A DNA stretch of 64,000 nucleotides from Cryptomeria japonica (GCF_030272615.1 NC_081409.1:23766406-23830405); one strand, 5' to 3'. Positions 50,001-62,479 are shown, numbered from the stretch's first letter. The notes: generated from the sequence alone by a model not told the origin. Numbers and translations are program-made.

Positions 50001-51789
50001 CTTTCCTATGGATCTCTCTACATGGAAGAATTTTGATTGGTGATAGGCTAAGAACCATCAGGATTGCAAGACCTAGCTTGTGTGTGCTTTGTAGAAGGGA
50101 GGAAGAGTCAGTAGACCATCTCTTTCTTTGGTGTTCTTTTGCATAAGCTTGTTGGGATTGGCTACAGGATATGTTACAATGGCAGGCAGTGAGGAGTGTG
50201 AAGCTTATTGATTTCCTATTGGCATGGCCCACTCACAACAGGAAATCTAAATGGGGAGACAATTGGATTGTCAGACCATCCATGCTAGTGTGGCATGTAT
50301 GGAGGGAAATGAATAGAAGAACTTTTTCCAAGGAGACGGTGGGAATAGAAGAAGTAATCAGTAAGTTGAAGGACGAGATTCAAGAAGTAGTCAATGTCAA
50401 TATGAAGATAAAGAAGATTAGGATGTTAACTAATTGGGATAAAGAGATGGAGAAAAGATGGGTATTGGAAGATGTGAGTGGAGGCATCATAGCGGACAAG
50501 AGGAAAAAAAGAAGTGAAGTAGTTTGGGAGTGCCCTCCTCTTAGTTGGGTAAAATTAAACTTTGATGGGGCCAGTAAAGGTAACTCGGGCAGAGCAAGAT
50601 ATGGAGCGATTGTTAGGGATGACAGAGGCGATCTGCTTTGGTGTGTTTCAGGTTTCCTTGGCATAGCATCCAACAATGAGGCAGATTTAAAAGGATTAGA
50701 AGTAGGTCTGACATCATGTGTGGATAAAGGTTTCAAAAAGGTGGTCATCAAAGGGGATTCATAGGTAATTATAAATGGAACTAGTAAAGGATGCTTCCCC
50801 AATTGGAAACTTAATATGTGGACCCCAAGAATAAGAGAGCTACTGGATAAATTAGTGATTATAGAATCCAACATGTTTACTGAGAAGGAAATCAATTAGC
50901 AGATTGGCTAGTGAATAGGGGTGTTGAAGATGGGATGGAATCGTTTAATAGTAGTGCATCTAATATGGAGAAATATTTTCAAGACATCCTGCAGCAAGGA
51001 AATAGTATGATTGGAGAGCGTAGGCATAGGTCAAAACACAATGAGTGTAACACATTGATGAGAGAGGGTTGTCATTCTGGGAAGTGATGCAATAAAGAGT
51101 GCAAAAATGTAAGGGACAAATGCAAATCTTTAACCAAAGGAGTACAGAAGTAGTGTGACAGTATGGTGGGGAGAACGATACAAAAAAGAATAAAATCTTG
51201 CATGTGTTTGGTACAGAGCTGACAAAAATGAGAGTTTAATTTGTCTAACAGAAGAGAGACGGGTCTCTAGATGAGTGTGAGACAACTCTATGGGAAGGAT
51301 TGTCTCAATTTGGAAGTATATACAGATATGGATACACAATCTAGGGAAGGATAGAAGGAATGTGTAAAGAAAGAAGAAAATGGGAGGTAAAGACAAGCTT
51401 GTAATCATCAAACTGGCGGCATCAAATCCATCTCAATCTTTAAAGGATTTCAATCAGAGAGGAGAGGTTGGCTCTTTTTGAAAGTCTTTTCCATAATGTT
51501 GAGGCTATATAAACCAAACTAATCTAGCAATTGGGAGTAGGATGTTTACTAGACTAAGAGATTGCAGAGAATAAGGAGTAGGGAGAAAGTAGAGAAAGGA
51601 TCTGGACAGGGGTGTTATGTTTGAGTAATGTCTTTGTTGTAGTATGGTTCTAGTATGGAGTGATTAGGGTGGCGTGTGTAGCCGACACAGTTTGAGCCGG
51701 CAACATTATGGTCCTATATTCCTTCTATGTAAATTTGATATTAAATAAATAAAGGGTGCTATCCCCATAAAGATAGTGCTTACCAAAAA

Positions 51790-51816
51790 AAATGCCACGA
51801 ATAATTATAAAACCAT
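51790..51816 (+). repeat. Right target-site duplication of the LINE
   Basis: It overlaps the short A-run of the LINE 3' end and matches 24948-24973. Confidence 0.85.
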
Positions 51817-54800
51817 AACCAACATAAAATCATAAATAATTAAATAATAAATAATCAATTAAACAATAAATCATTAAATCAATTAATTAAATATCGAAAC
51901 ACTAAATAAATATAAACTAATAAATCAATAAATTAATAAAACATTAACCAAATAATAATAATAATAAATCACTCAATAAAATACCCAAACTAAACATTGA
52001 TTTAATTCAATTAAATTACTATATGAATCATTTATTTATTAATTAGATAATCAAATACTCACAATGCTACAAGACGACCACAACTCAAGATACTAACATG
52101 ACGACTCACGCTAAGGCACTCAACTAACAAGTACGACAACTTAAGCCTAGATCGTGTAGAGGGAACTCATGCCATCTCAAACAACTTGTCATTGGGATAA
52201 AGACATACTTAGACCTATGAAACTAGGTGGAGTCGATGTCTAGTACCTACAATCCTATAACCACCAATAACCACGGTACAACATATACAATAGTATATCA
52301 TAAATGATCTGGCAAGTGATAGAGAATTGTATCATCATATCATGTATGTAGTGAGTGGTATGACATCATCCCTATCACGAATATAGTAATAAGATAGTCA
52401 CAAACACCATAGCATCTTCTCATCCAATGTAATCATCAAGTGGGGTTAGCATAACCAAGATGCCATTATAACCTCATAAACAATATAATCCATCTAAAAT
52501 AGCAAGTTTATATAGATCATCGAATATAAATCCATCATCACAATAGTCAAAGAAAGATATCATCCACATAAGTCATCATAAATCAAATGTCCATATGAAA
52601 TGTTTAACATCATCTGAAAGAATCTAAGATATAGATAGAATCATAAATATAAATCAAAATATCACATAAGAGTCTAGATAAGTCTATTAATGCATAAATC
52701 AAAAGATGAATTGAGGAGGGACACTACAAATGGTGCCTCCAGGTTAGAGAGTAGACAACTTTTAGAAAACTTCCTATGAGAGGTCTCAATTGTAGAGGAA
52801 AGGGAGTGGGGGAGTCATGGGGACACCACGGGCACCATTAAGAGCAACAAGGTTGCGAAGGGGGGACCACCTCGACCAACAGGGATATGAGGGGTAGGGC
52901 CATTAGAAGTTCAAATACCTTCAAGACCTGTTGGTTCCAAGGGCGGGAGTTCATCATAGTTCCATCCAATTTCTATGTATTTGGTATGATACGAAGACAC
53001 CTTATGGGACATGATTTTGGGGCTCCTAGTAGACATTTTGTGATATACGACATCATTATATCTAACACTTATTATTATTATAATTATATATGAGATGACA
53101 TGATTCCTTGTGGTGATTATATGCATGTGTTTTTATGTGACGCGATGATTCTATATTATTTCTATGATGTTTATGTGGTTATGTGATGGATTATGCATGA
53201 CATACTATGTGATGTCGTTATGACTTTTGTGTTATGATTCTTATGATGAAATGCATTTGTGATATGATTGTACACGAATATTTTTGTGCTTTTTTATATG
53301 TTTATGATGTCTATATGAGTCTACTATCATTATGGATACATAATGATCTTATGTGATATGTATGTTGACCTATGATGCTTCTAAATGCAATAGATATGAA
53401 TGATGATGATGCATATATATCATAGTTTGATTATGTGCTAACTTATTGTGGATGCAAGATGTGATACTATATGATATGATATGATATGATATGATATGCT
53501 TATATTTGCAGTACTAATCATGTGGTGATGAAGGATAAGTTATAATGGCAATGCATGCCCCTAGAATTGTTGGTGTGTCAATATACTCAATCGATCGATA
53601 TAGGTCTACCAAGATAAGGGAGGAATGATGAGTGATTGGATATAGAAGAAAGGAGAGATGATGGAATTATGGAAGGTGAGGGATAGATGATTTGTGAGCT
53701 TCTATGTGAATTTAAAGTGCTTATATCATCACTGAGCTTGTTATGACAAGTGGATACAACTATTTGGAAATGAGTTTAGACCCAAACAATCCACATACCA
53801 TTTGCATGGAAATAAGACACAAACAATGAATACCCTTGTTCACACCGAACTCATTAGGTCCTCGATAGTCATAGGCCATGATATCCTCAGACGGGCCATA
53901 GTGCTAGTAGAGAACAATCCACAAATAGCAATCAGGTGATCATATCCAATCCCAACAACTCTAGTTCATAGACATCCTTGAGAGACATAGTAAGCATGTC
54001 ACCAAAAGATTAAATCAAAGAAAAAAAAGACCTAAATCAACAATCAATGGGATCATCAAGCCACATATATTTCTTGCCACAATTTAGATTTTGATTTGGT
54101 CAATTTTTTTATAGTATCCCGATAAAGGACAGATAGTGCTAAGGTATACATGATTGTCAATGATGTTAGGATCTCAGTCTACTTGAAAGATTGATTTGGT
54201 CGAGTCTCATTGTTGCATATATGTCCACTTGAAAGTCTCTCACTCTGCGAAATAGATGCTTTATTGCAAAGAAAAGCAAAAAACTTTATTGGAGATTGGC
54301 GATGCAAGCGAAACTTTGCAGATTGTGAGTGGAAGAAGGAAGGTAGAATAGAAAAGTTCATCATAACATGCAGTGCCAAAGATCTAATTCTATTAGGAGG
54401 TCGAGGATATGCTGCCAATTAGAGATAGGACCTAATTATTATGGGTGAAGCAAAGGCAACAAAAAGGCTTATTTGAGAAGGCGAAGACCTTAGTAGAACA
54501 ATAGAAGCAATGATGTGATGTGTATGTTATTATGAAATGATAGAATGTGAGTGTGTGCAAAGTGCAAGGATGATGCATAATCCTGAAGGAGAGAGGAGCG
54601 AAGTCCCTACACATGGTGACGATTGCTTGATTTTCACCCTGGTGCTTGCGCAGGGCACCACCGAAGTGCTTTTCACCATTACACGGATTTATTTCTTTTT
54701 ACTTTTTTCTCGATTTTTTAGTTTTTTGTCACACGGAGAGTTTTTTGCCAAGTTTTCATCAAGGTGATGATTTTTTCATTTTTTGTATTTTTGATATTAA

Positions 54801-54880
54801 GGGATTCTCCGAAGGACTAAGTGTAGATCCTGTGAAGGTGCATGTTGTTGATATGATCTTCAAACAATTCACCTTTGGGA
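51817..54880. other. Unassigned DNA: AT-rich, then low-complexity, possible 3' part of the gypsy fossil
   Basis: No gene could be supported. 51817-52030 is made of aataaat-type runs continuing the LINE target. A short (TGATA)n microsatellite lies at 53472-53500. Part of 52.7-54.9 kb may be the 3' non-coding region and LTR of the gypsy fossil H, but I found no pair of repeats to define an LTR. Confidence 0.4.
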
Positions 54881-54889
54881 GTAGATAGC

Positions 54890-57130
54890 TAATATGCTCT
54901 AGAGTTGTACTACTATAACAATGTAGGGGCCTAGCGAGTTAGGTTCAGATTTACCCCTTATATCTCAATCTTTCTAATTCGCAGGATTTTTTTTAGAACT
55001 AAGTCACATACCTCAAATGTACAAGGTTTAAACTTTTGATTATAAATTTAAATCGTGTGCTACTAATATGCTCTGAGATGATTGAAATCATTTTGACAAC
55101 GCTCATGTAATAATTCCAAATCTTGAAGTTGGGAGACTTAATAATCCTCATCACTGATAAGATCGTGCAAAGAGACTCACAAAGATGGCAACTCGACCTC
55201 AATGGGTAAGATAGCTTTAGATACATAGATAAGTTAATATAGTGTGGCTCCAATAAGAGTACAAACACTTGTTCAATAGGCCTACAAGGTGGGATTAAGT
55301 TGTATATGCCAATCACGACCAATGTCATTGATTGTCCTTTTAAACATTTTCAAGATGGTTTTATTAGATTCCTCAACTTGATCGTTGCCTTGGGGATAAT
55401 ATGGGGTGGGGAAATGGTGCTAAATATGGAATTTCTTAGAGTTTATGAACATCTTGATTTTTGTAGGGATGCCCGTTATCCACGATGATGGAGATAGGAA
55501 TACCATACTGACATATAATGTAATTGAGGATTAAAGTGGTGATCTATTTACCAGTGACTTGTGTGAGAGGAACAACTTAAATCCATTTTGTGAAATACTC
55601 AATGGTGGTGATAACGAATTTATGGCCATTGGAAGATGGAGGGTGAATTTTACCCATGAGATGGAATCCCCATTGACAAAAGAGCCAAGGTGTTGTGATC
55701 GGTTGTAACTCTTGTGCTAGCACATGTATTAAGCCCATGAACCTGACGTTGCTTGCATTTCTAGACAAGCTGATAGGCATATTTCTCTATAGTGGGCTAG
55801 TAGTAACCAATCCTCATCAATTTCTTAGCTAGGGTTGGACCACTAGAGGGAGCCCCACATATGCCTCTGTGTACCTCACATAACACGGTTTGGAATTTCT
55901 CATGCCCTGGACATCTAAGGAGAGTACCATTGAAACCTCTGGGTAAAGGGTGTCAGCAATGATGATGTAACGGGAAGTTTGGTGGATGAAGGTACAACAT
56001 TTATTGTTAGAAAGGTTTGGTGGAAGGGTCTTGTTGCAGAGGTAGGAGAAATGTCACCATACCAAGGGGAATCAAGACCAACAACACATACAAGCTCGGA
56101 TGGAGGGATCTCATATGCGTGAACCATGAGATTATCCACCAAGAACTCACAACAAGTTGTATTATGTGAAATATCAATCAACAAAGCAATAGAAGCCATA
56201 GAATTGGTCGCTTTGTTGTTGTCTCGTAATCTACTCAAAGGTGATCTCTATGTAATACTTCTTGAATTCATCAACCATCTATTTATAAGTCATCAACCAT
56301 TCATCCTTTGTCTGATAATCATTGTTTGTTTGCCAAATGACTAACTGGGAATCACCAAAAACATGAAGTTCTTGGATTCTCCATTGAACTGCAATTTGTA
56401 GTCTTGTAGTGAGTGCCTCATATTCTGCTATATTGTTTGTGCGGGGGAATAATAGTCTATGCAATTTTGGAATGTAATCCCCTTGAGGTGCGATAAAAGG
56501 GATTCATACTCCTACTCCATTTTGTGCATGATCCATCAAAATAAAGCCACCATAATCTTAAAGGTGAGACTGCTAGGATGGATTCATCTAGAAACTTTGA
56601 AATCAATGCGTGATCATCTATTATTGTTGCATTTGTTGGGTAGTCTACAATGACTTGTTGTTTGGTGGCCTTTCTTTCAACATATTCAATATCCAATTTG
56701 TTGAGAATCATTAGCCATTTTGCTAGTTGACTTGTAAGGGTTTCCTTGTTGAGCAAATACCTTAGGGAATCAATTTTGACCATGAGCTTTGTTTTGTGAG
56801 TGAACATGTAATGTGCAATTTTTGTAAGACAAAACTACGACAAGACACACACAATTGATAGGAGTGTAATTGAGTTCTTATCCACTAGCGTGTGGTTGAT
56901 GTAGTAGATAGCTCTTTCTTTTACTTCATAGTCTTGTTATGCTAAAAGTGCCTCCAGTATTGTCATTATTGTTGATATGTACAAAAGTAGGGGTTTACCT
57001 TCAATTGGTGGCATGAGAACATGAGGATTCATGAGATAATCTTTGTGAATCTGAAAAGCTTATTGACACCTATCATCCCATTTGTACATCAAATTATTTA
57101 TTAAAGTGATGAAAGTACTTTGGTAGGGTC
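54890..57130 (-). mobile_element. Fossil H: truncated Tat-lineage Ty3/gypsy pol
   Basis: Reading leftward, the thumb end of an RT (PPIEGKPLLLYIS near 57.0 kb; HKTKLMVKIDSLRYLL near 56.78 kb) is followed by a first RNase H. Next comes a second, archaeal-type RNase H (NNIAEYEALTTRL and VFGDSQLVIWQ, near 56.38-56.44 kb). Then come an integrase zinc-binding region (EVHRGICGAPSSG, near 55.86 kb), its core (PPSSNGHKFVITTIEYFTKW, near 55.6 kb) and C-terminal KAILPIEVELPSL (near 55.2 kb). Two RNase H domains are the mark of the Tat lineage. The RT catalytic core and everything upstream are absent. It is heavily broken and old. Its LTRs were not found. Confidence 0.72.
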
Positions 57131-59540
57131 ATTTAGCAAAACAACACCAAATCAAAAAGCACATGAGAGAAGCGAGAGATGAATCACAATTCAAATGCAA
57201 CAAATGATACAAAAATTGGAGCTCATGACCTCAAGTCGTGATGGAATGTGCAAAATAAGGGTTTAGAGATCTTACCATAAATAGTTAAAGTTTTTAACTT
57301 TTCTACTATTCATTTGACTTTTTTACCTTACCATTATTGTAGAGGGGCTCACAAGAGCGAAAGAAAGAATATGCTGCATAGATAAGCATATTGACCACCC
57401 AGGGTCCAAGCACTAAGAGAACATGTTGCAAACGACTAGAATCACGAAGTAGGGCACATTGACTTTGCGTTATTGTTTTTCAAGTTTAACTAATTATAGG
57501 CTAAATAACCCTTTTAAGGGTTTTGGTGACCCTCACTGGATGCTAGAGTCTGACATGAGCACTAGGAGCCAATCTAGACGCCAAGGTCCAAATAGGTGCC
57601 CATGGGATTTTGCTTGAACCTCGATGAGAAATGACTAATTTGATGAGAAAAATTGATGAAATCTCTTCGATGTTTTCTCAAGGCCCTTCAACGATGCAAG
57701 AGCATGTGGGTGGTCTCATTTATTTATTATTATGTGATTAGGCATACTCACTACCACTTGAGGACACAAGACATGTGAGAGATCAATCTATGGTACGTCT
57801 AGACAATGCCTAGTATGAGATTCTATGACTTGATGTCGATGACACAAATAAAGTGAAGAAAGGAATGTAAAGTGACATCCAATATGGCTCCCAATACTAT
57901 AGATGGTACTAGGGGAACTAATGGACCTTTAGAAGTTCCATGCACAATATGCTCTAAATTGTTGGGTATGGTAGATATTTATTGAGGAATATGCCTTTTT
58001 GGTTGTCTCATGAGACTTAGGAATGAGCACAACAAATTGTGCAAATATATGTGTTAGCTCTAGTTGTAGATCTTGTATTGATTCCAAGTGTCAATCCTTT
58101 TTAGGTTGATGGGTCTAAAGTTTCTAAGTAAAATACAATAATTGATAGCTAAGAATTCATCAAGACTCAACCAAAAGTGGGTTCGATTCATATTGTAGCT
58201 CACTAAAATCCTTTAAAGTTGTTTGAGTTCCACCAAACGTGCCAAAAATGATTGACTCACTCTAAAGGCCTTTCTCAAGGGCTCATGAGCCACAAAAGCC
58301 CAAGAACATGGAAAGCCTTGCAACTAGTAATTCACGACAACAATGAGGTTGGTCTATACAAGACAATTTCCTTGATTAGAGGGGCAACTCCATATCTATC
58401 CCCATTTTAAACCTAGAGTTGTGGAGTTGTGTTAGAGGAACACAATAAGCAATGATGAACAAAGACAAATCTAGAATCACTTAGAACACCTACAATCTAT
58501 TAAGTTTATTGGTCATTACAAGTTATGTGCATATTGTTTCAAAACATACATGAAGCATCCTTGTAAGCATAAAGGGAGATGATAATCAACTGATACAATA
58601 AACTTAAACTTGAATTATACAAAATATCATAAAAGAATTAACACATCAAGCTCTAGAACTTGCCTATAGAAAGTTTCATCCTCCTTTTAAATGGATACAC
58701 AAGTTAATATTTATAAACTATACTACCCAACCCACAATGACTTCTCCACCCATAACTAACTATATTTATCATTTATGTTTTGTGCTTCTTTATCTTTCTC
58801 TACACTAATTTTAGCATAATTTATAATAAGTAAATTTTGTTTCCATGATTTTATAAATATTTTAACATTTGTTAATTCACCGAATTTTTCTAATTCAAAA
58901 CCTAAGTAACTGAATTCTATTTACTCTTCAAATTTCCATTTACATGGAATGCTACCATGCTATATACATATTTTTACACTACAAAAGAATTTTACCGTAC
59001 ATTGTTTGTTATCATACCTCGTATACATTGTAATGGACTGCAATTTTAACAAGTGACAAATTGGTCATACTGTCTTATTTAAGGAGATTCAACCACTTGC
59101 CTCCCAATAACGAGGAATCGAATACTGACTAGTTATATCACTAGCGTCCTTAGTTTAAATGTGTGCATTCACAGCAGAAATCTAATCACCAAAGAAAATA
59201 GTAAGTTTAATGCCATGTAAGGCAGTTAATTACTAAGATATCCACATTTTTAGTCCAATTGCTTGAATACAACTTTTGAACCAATGTGAAACTTCAAATA
59301 TACCAAAACTATAAAGCAGAGCATGATTGCCAGTACATCCAACTCAAAATTTGGATAGATAATAGGTAACATAAGTCCTAAACAAATTGAAAGTCCTATC
59401 CCAAAAAGGTCTCTCATATGAGTAAAATACATTTGCCATTTGTATTTAAGGAGAAATTTTTTATATAAAGAAAAAATGTATCATCAGGAAACAGAATTTA
59501 CAATCTGCATCTTTTCCAAAATAGATAATGGTATCTTAAT
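57131..59540. other. Unassigned stretch between the gypsy fossil and the candidate exons
   Basis: No open frame, element end or RNA gene could be supported. 57.2-58.5 kb has mixed composition and might be 5' sequence of fossil H or of another element. 58.7-59.5 kb is AT-rich. Confidence 0.4.
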
Positions 59541-59554
59541 TCAAAAATAAAGGT

Positions 59555-59678
59555 TTACAACAACGTGACGATAAAATTCCACGGTCCATCGGAGCTAATC
59601 CTGTAAATGTCAGCCCTGCCTTGGGCAATTATCCAGTAGATCTGCACAATAAATCTACATTTCCCAAGTTTCTGTTTT
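59555..59678 (-). pseudogene. Candidate host terminal exon (unknown protein)
   Basis: On the - strand a good acceptor (gttttaacttgtcag) precedes a 124-bp open stretch. It codes for 40 residues, including KCRFIVQIYWIIAQGR and SSDGPWNFIV, and ends with TAA at 59557-59555. The composition is protein-like and unlike the nearby repeats. I do not recognise the family. It could be the last exon of a host gene lying to the right, a pseudogene, or chance. Confidence 0.28.
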
Positions 59679-60219
59679 CTGACAAGTTAAAACTCTGGAC
59701 TCTGTAATACCAAGATCGCTGCTTGTTCAATTGTTATGGTTGTGACAGTACAGAACAAATCTGCAAGAATAATTTTGAAATAAATAGTATTAAACTGTTG
59801 AACCCTTGATTAAGCTATCCAAAAAGCAATTACTCAATATGTGCTGCATTACAGGACATTTGATTGTCTATTCAAATCCAAGCTACACATGGGTTTGTTG
59901 AGAATTTGACAGTATTGATTGTAACAACAGTTACATGTTTGAAAAATAAAACTGAGGCTATTAAGTACAACCATTCAAACACAGTTCAACGCACAAGAAT
60001 GTTGTTCATGGCTCCATGGCCACTAATTATTATGTTTTCACTTTACCATTCATAATGCATCAGCTATTGCTAGGCCCGTTCATCCTCCTTTCTTTTCTGA
60101 ACTAGCTGGCTAATGATATACATCACTTTCAGCTCAACAACAACCACATTAAGATGGATATACAGTGAACATTTACATTGATTCCAGATTGAATACTAGT
60201 CTGCAGATGATATCGGAAT

Positions 60220-60321
60220 TCAAATACTTGAATTGCAAATCCTCAAAACAGTATTCTCTCCATGTATAGGGGTAAAGCTCTTATGATATTGAGTATTAAT
60301 TGCTTTCGATGAATCCGATAC
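60220..60321 (-). pseudogene. Candidate host exon with stop (unknown protein)
   Basis: An acceptor-like ttctactgggtgtgcag is followed by 33 open codons (VSDSSKAINTQYHKS, then FTPIHGENTVLR) and TGA at 60222-60220. If real, it and the exon at 59555 cannot both be the last exon of one transcript unless 3' ends alternate. The family is not recognised. Confidence 0.22.
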
Positions 60322-60899
60322 CTGCACACCCAGTAGAATTATGACACAGCAAATAACATTTTTGTTAAACATAAGCAATTACTTAGAAGTATCAACCATC
60401 TATAAGTTAGAGCATTATAAAGTTACACGTCAAGAGTTCAGCTGAAAAGAATTAAAACTAGGAATAGTTTAAGACCTCGATTTCCACTTCACAACCTATG
60501 TTTTACCATCATAACTGATGAACATGCATAGTTTTATATTTCCTCTTCAACATTTAAACTTTACTTTTCATTTGACAAAGGATTTGGGGAAAACAAATGA
60601 TTTAGAGTCTGAAAAGAATTACTAGTATTTGTGAGAGGCACTCTTCAGTTTCACTTTGGTTGGCTACCCTTAACTGTCAAAATCTTGAAGTTGGCAAAAC
60701 ATTGCCTTCATAACATTGTCAATGAAAGAAATATAAAATTATATGTTAATGTCCAAAATAACAAAATTAGACCAGCAGGCCAAAAGTTGCCACCAGCCTA
60801 CAGCAATAAAATGAGGGTGTGATGCATCTCCTAAATATGAAAGCACAATAAAGGTCTCAAGAAAAATATCAACCCTAGAAAGAAAGGAAAACCTACATG

Positions 60900-61050
60900 A
60901 TGAAATGATACAAGCCATAAGTATCCAATCCTCAAAAAGATATGGCAAAGTGAAACACATTACTCCATAAAAGGAATGCCTACAATGATACAAGCTACGA
61001 GTATAAATCCTGAAGATACAACAAAGTGAGACACAATTATCATTAAAAAA
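60900..61050. repeat. Diverged tandem duplication of about 80 bp
   Basis: A block with tgatacaagccataagtat, then aatcctcaaaaagata and caaagtgaaacac (from about 60908) recurs from about 60988 as tgatacaagctacgagtat, aatcctgaagata and caaagtgagacac. Confidence 0.7.
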
Positions 61051-61259
61051 ATCAAACAAATCATGATCTTGGATTTATACTAAATTTTGAAGAAACCAGT
61101 GTTATTTTGAGTCAAGAATATGAAACAAGTGTTACCTTTTTTTGTCAGTAAATTGCAATCATAGGGATTGCTCCTATTATACATGCCCAAGCACAAAGAA
61201 AAGTGTACTGTTTACTGCAGCCTATTAACAAAATGGCCAAACAATACTGTAATTCTAAC

Positions 61260-61760
61260 CTTCATCTTTCTTGGACTTTTCCATATGCACGAGATCATCC
61301 ATTCAATGCCAGTGTGTTCGCTTAAGTCAGCCACATGTTTCAGGAACTCCAGCGCTTTTATACCTTCCACTTCTGTCTGCTCTCCAACTAAGCATTTATA
61401 GTGATAACAAATGACCTCCATTGCACAGCCAAGAAACCACTTGCCTCCTGCAGAGCACAAACTAGTGGGGGAAGGCCTAAACCATGAACTGCAACCTGAA
61501 AAGTCTCATTGAGGCCACCAAGGATGTGTTTCTTAAACATGATATTTGCCATAGAGCCAATGGCCTTGTCTTGACCCAAATCCAAGAGAATGCCAACAAA
61601 GATAGATGCTATATCTGAATGATGTGATATCTATAATCAATTACCAACAATACCTCCTTGAAGAGCCATTGCATGGCATACAATAAATTGTCGGACCTTG
61701 TTTAAAAGAACTTCCTGAGTGGTACTTTGATTTGGCACCTACAAATGTCTTCTGGCAAGT
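61260..61760 (-). pseudogene. Candidate host coding cluster (two or three exon-like stretches, unknown protein)
   Basis: On the - strand three open stretches lie close together. The first (about 61757-61650) starts after a tttgtag acceptor and includes VPNQSTTQEVLLNKVRQF. The second (about 61610-61496) includes LGQDKAIGSMANIMFKKH. The third (61447-61260) starts after a good gtgctctgcag acceptor, includes KWFLGCAMEVICYHYK and HVADLSEHTGIEWMI, and ends at an AAG/gttaga donor. The gaps between stretches are only about 40-50 bp, shorter than normal plant introns. A frame-broken pseudogene is therefore as likely as true exons. It has a helical, HEAT/ARM-like flavour but no recognised family. Confidence 0.33.
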
Positions 61761-61935
61761 GTTTCTTACCAAATACATACTTGAAAGTTTGAAACCATTA
61801 TACTAATAAGCCAGCGGTGAAAAGAATGCAAATTAAATTGGCTTTGGATTTCCAGAGCACTCCATACAGTCCACTCCTCCACATACTAGCAAGTATGATT
61901 GCATAAGTTGGCATTTTGCAATGAAATGTTATTAC

Positions 61936-62029
61936 CATATGTTGGCAATAATTAACCCTCCCTGATCATCATGTAATGTCTCCAATCGGGCAACTCTAGG
62001 GAATGGATGCTTTATCAAACATGTACATG
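61936..62029 (-). pseudogene. Candidate host exon (unknown protein)
   Basis: A 94-bp open stretch on the - strand lies between an acceptor (attgtttcag) and a donor (ATATG/gtaata). It encodes a peptide with LIKHPFPRVARLETLH and GGLIIAN. It could belong with the stretches at 61260-61760 on one leftward transcript. Confidence 0.28.
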
Positions 62030-62199
62030 CTGAAACAATAATCAAATGACCCATGTAGATGCCAAACACTAGCTGATTAGCAATAATGCAAATATTACAA
62101 ACCCTTGCTTACAAACAGAAAATTCAAATCCTCATAATGTTGGTTTACATCCTCAAAGGCAACATAAATCTGAATTGTATTTGTCAAATATATCAAATA

Positions 62200-62435
62200 T
62201 GACTGCTGATTTATGGCTGATTTCTTTTGGACAGCAGATTTGAACCTCAAGAAACCCATGCTTGTGCCTCTGCCTCATGGTATGATCCATCCTCTAGTTT
62301 CTTTGAAGCAACAACACTTAGTTTCCCTTTTGAAGTCCCAAATTAAACTTCCCACTCCAAAGTTTTTACGGTTTCTTCTTGCTATGCCATTAAAAATAAT
62401 TTTAGTCCATCCACATAAAGGAGCCAGCCACTTCA
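62200..62435 (-). pseudogene. LINE RNase H scrap
   Basis: Read leftward from about 62428, the frame gives WLAPLCGWTKIIFNGIARRN followed by FGVGSLIWD. This resembles the start of the plant L1 RNase H domain (W...P..GW.K.NFDGA.RGN...G.G..IRD). The first catalytic Asp of that NFDG motif is Asn here. Only about 60 residues are recognisable and the rest is degraded. It is unrelated in position to the large LINE. Confidence 0.45.
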
Positions 62436-62479
62436 CTTCTTTTCTTGGGTTGCCTATAGAATTTTCTCTACCATCCCCA

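Larger units (their letters stand above)
26174..51060 (+). pseudogene. LINE ORF2 (endonuclease, RT, zf-RVT, RNase H), split by element E
   Basis: It starts ATG at 26174, overlapping the ORF1 stop. The N-terminal endonuclease begins MKLSS then NVRGL; the usual tryptophan codon of the family's SWNVRGL motif is a stop here. The endonuclease runs to 26413, then resumes after E at about 47043, with VAGEFNAILDH near 47212 and SERLDRFLV near 47388. The RT has LDVSKAYDRVVW (48565), QGDPLSPSLF (48733) and FADD (48871-48882). A zf-RVT block CVLCRREEESVDHLFLWCSF lies near 50080-50140. The RNase H (about 50540-50900) has LNFDGASKGN, NNEADLKGLEVGL and VIKGDS. The frame has multiple stops. The protein would nick target DNA and prime reverse transcription there. 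Confidence 0.85.
24948..51816 (+). mobile_element. Full-length plant L1 LINE (interrupted by E), with target-site duplication
   Basis: The direct repeat at 24948-24973 (aaatgccac...accat) recurs at 51790-51816 with a few differences. This is a 26-27 bp TSD of LINE type. Between them lies a plant L1: a short 5' leader, ORF1 with DUF4283-like and CCHC domains, and ORF2 with endonuclease, RT, zf-RVT and RNase H. The 3' end has a short A-run (51785-51792). Without E and its TSD the element is about 6.19 kb, a normal full length for plant L1. It carries stops in both ORFs, so it is dead. The 5' end appears complete, which is uncommon because most LINE copies are 5'-truncated. Confidence 0.88.

Noticed and set aside
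54210-54767. Rightward open frames suggestive of a small gene
   Set aside because: No recognised domain, biased composition near the end, and position just beyond the integrase end of a leftward gypsy fossil.
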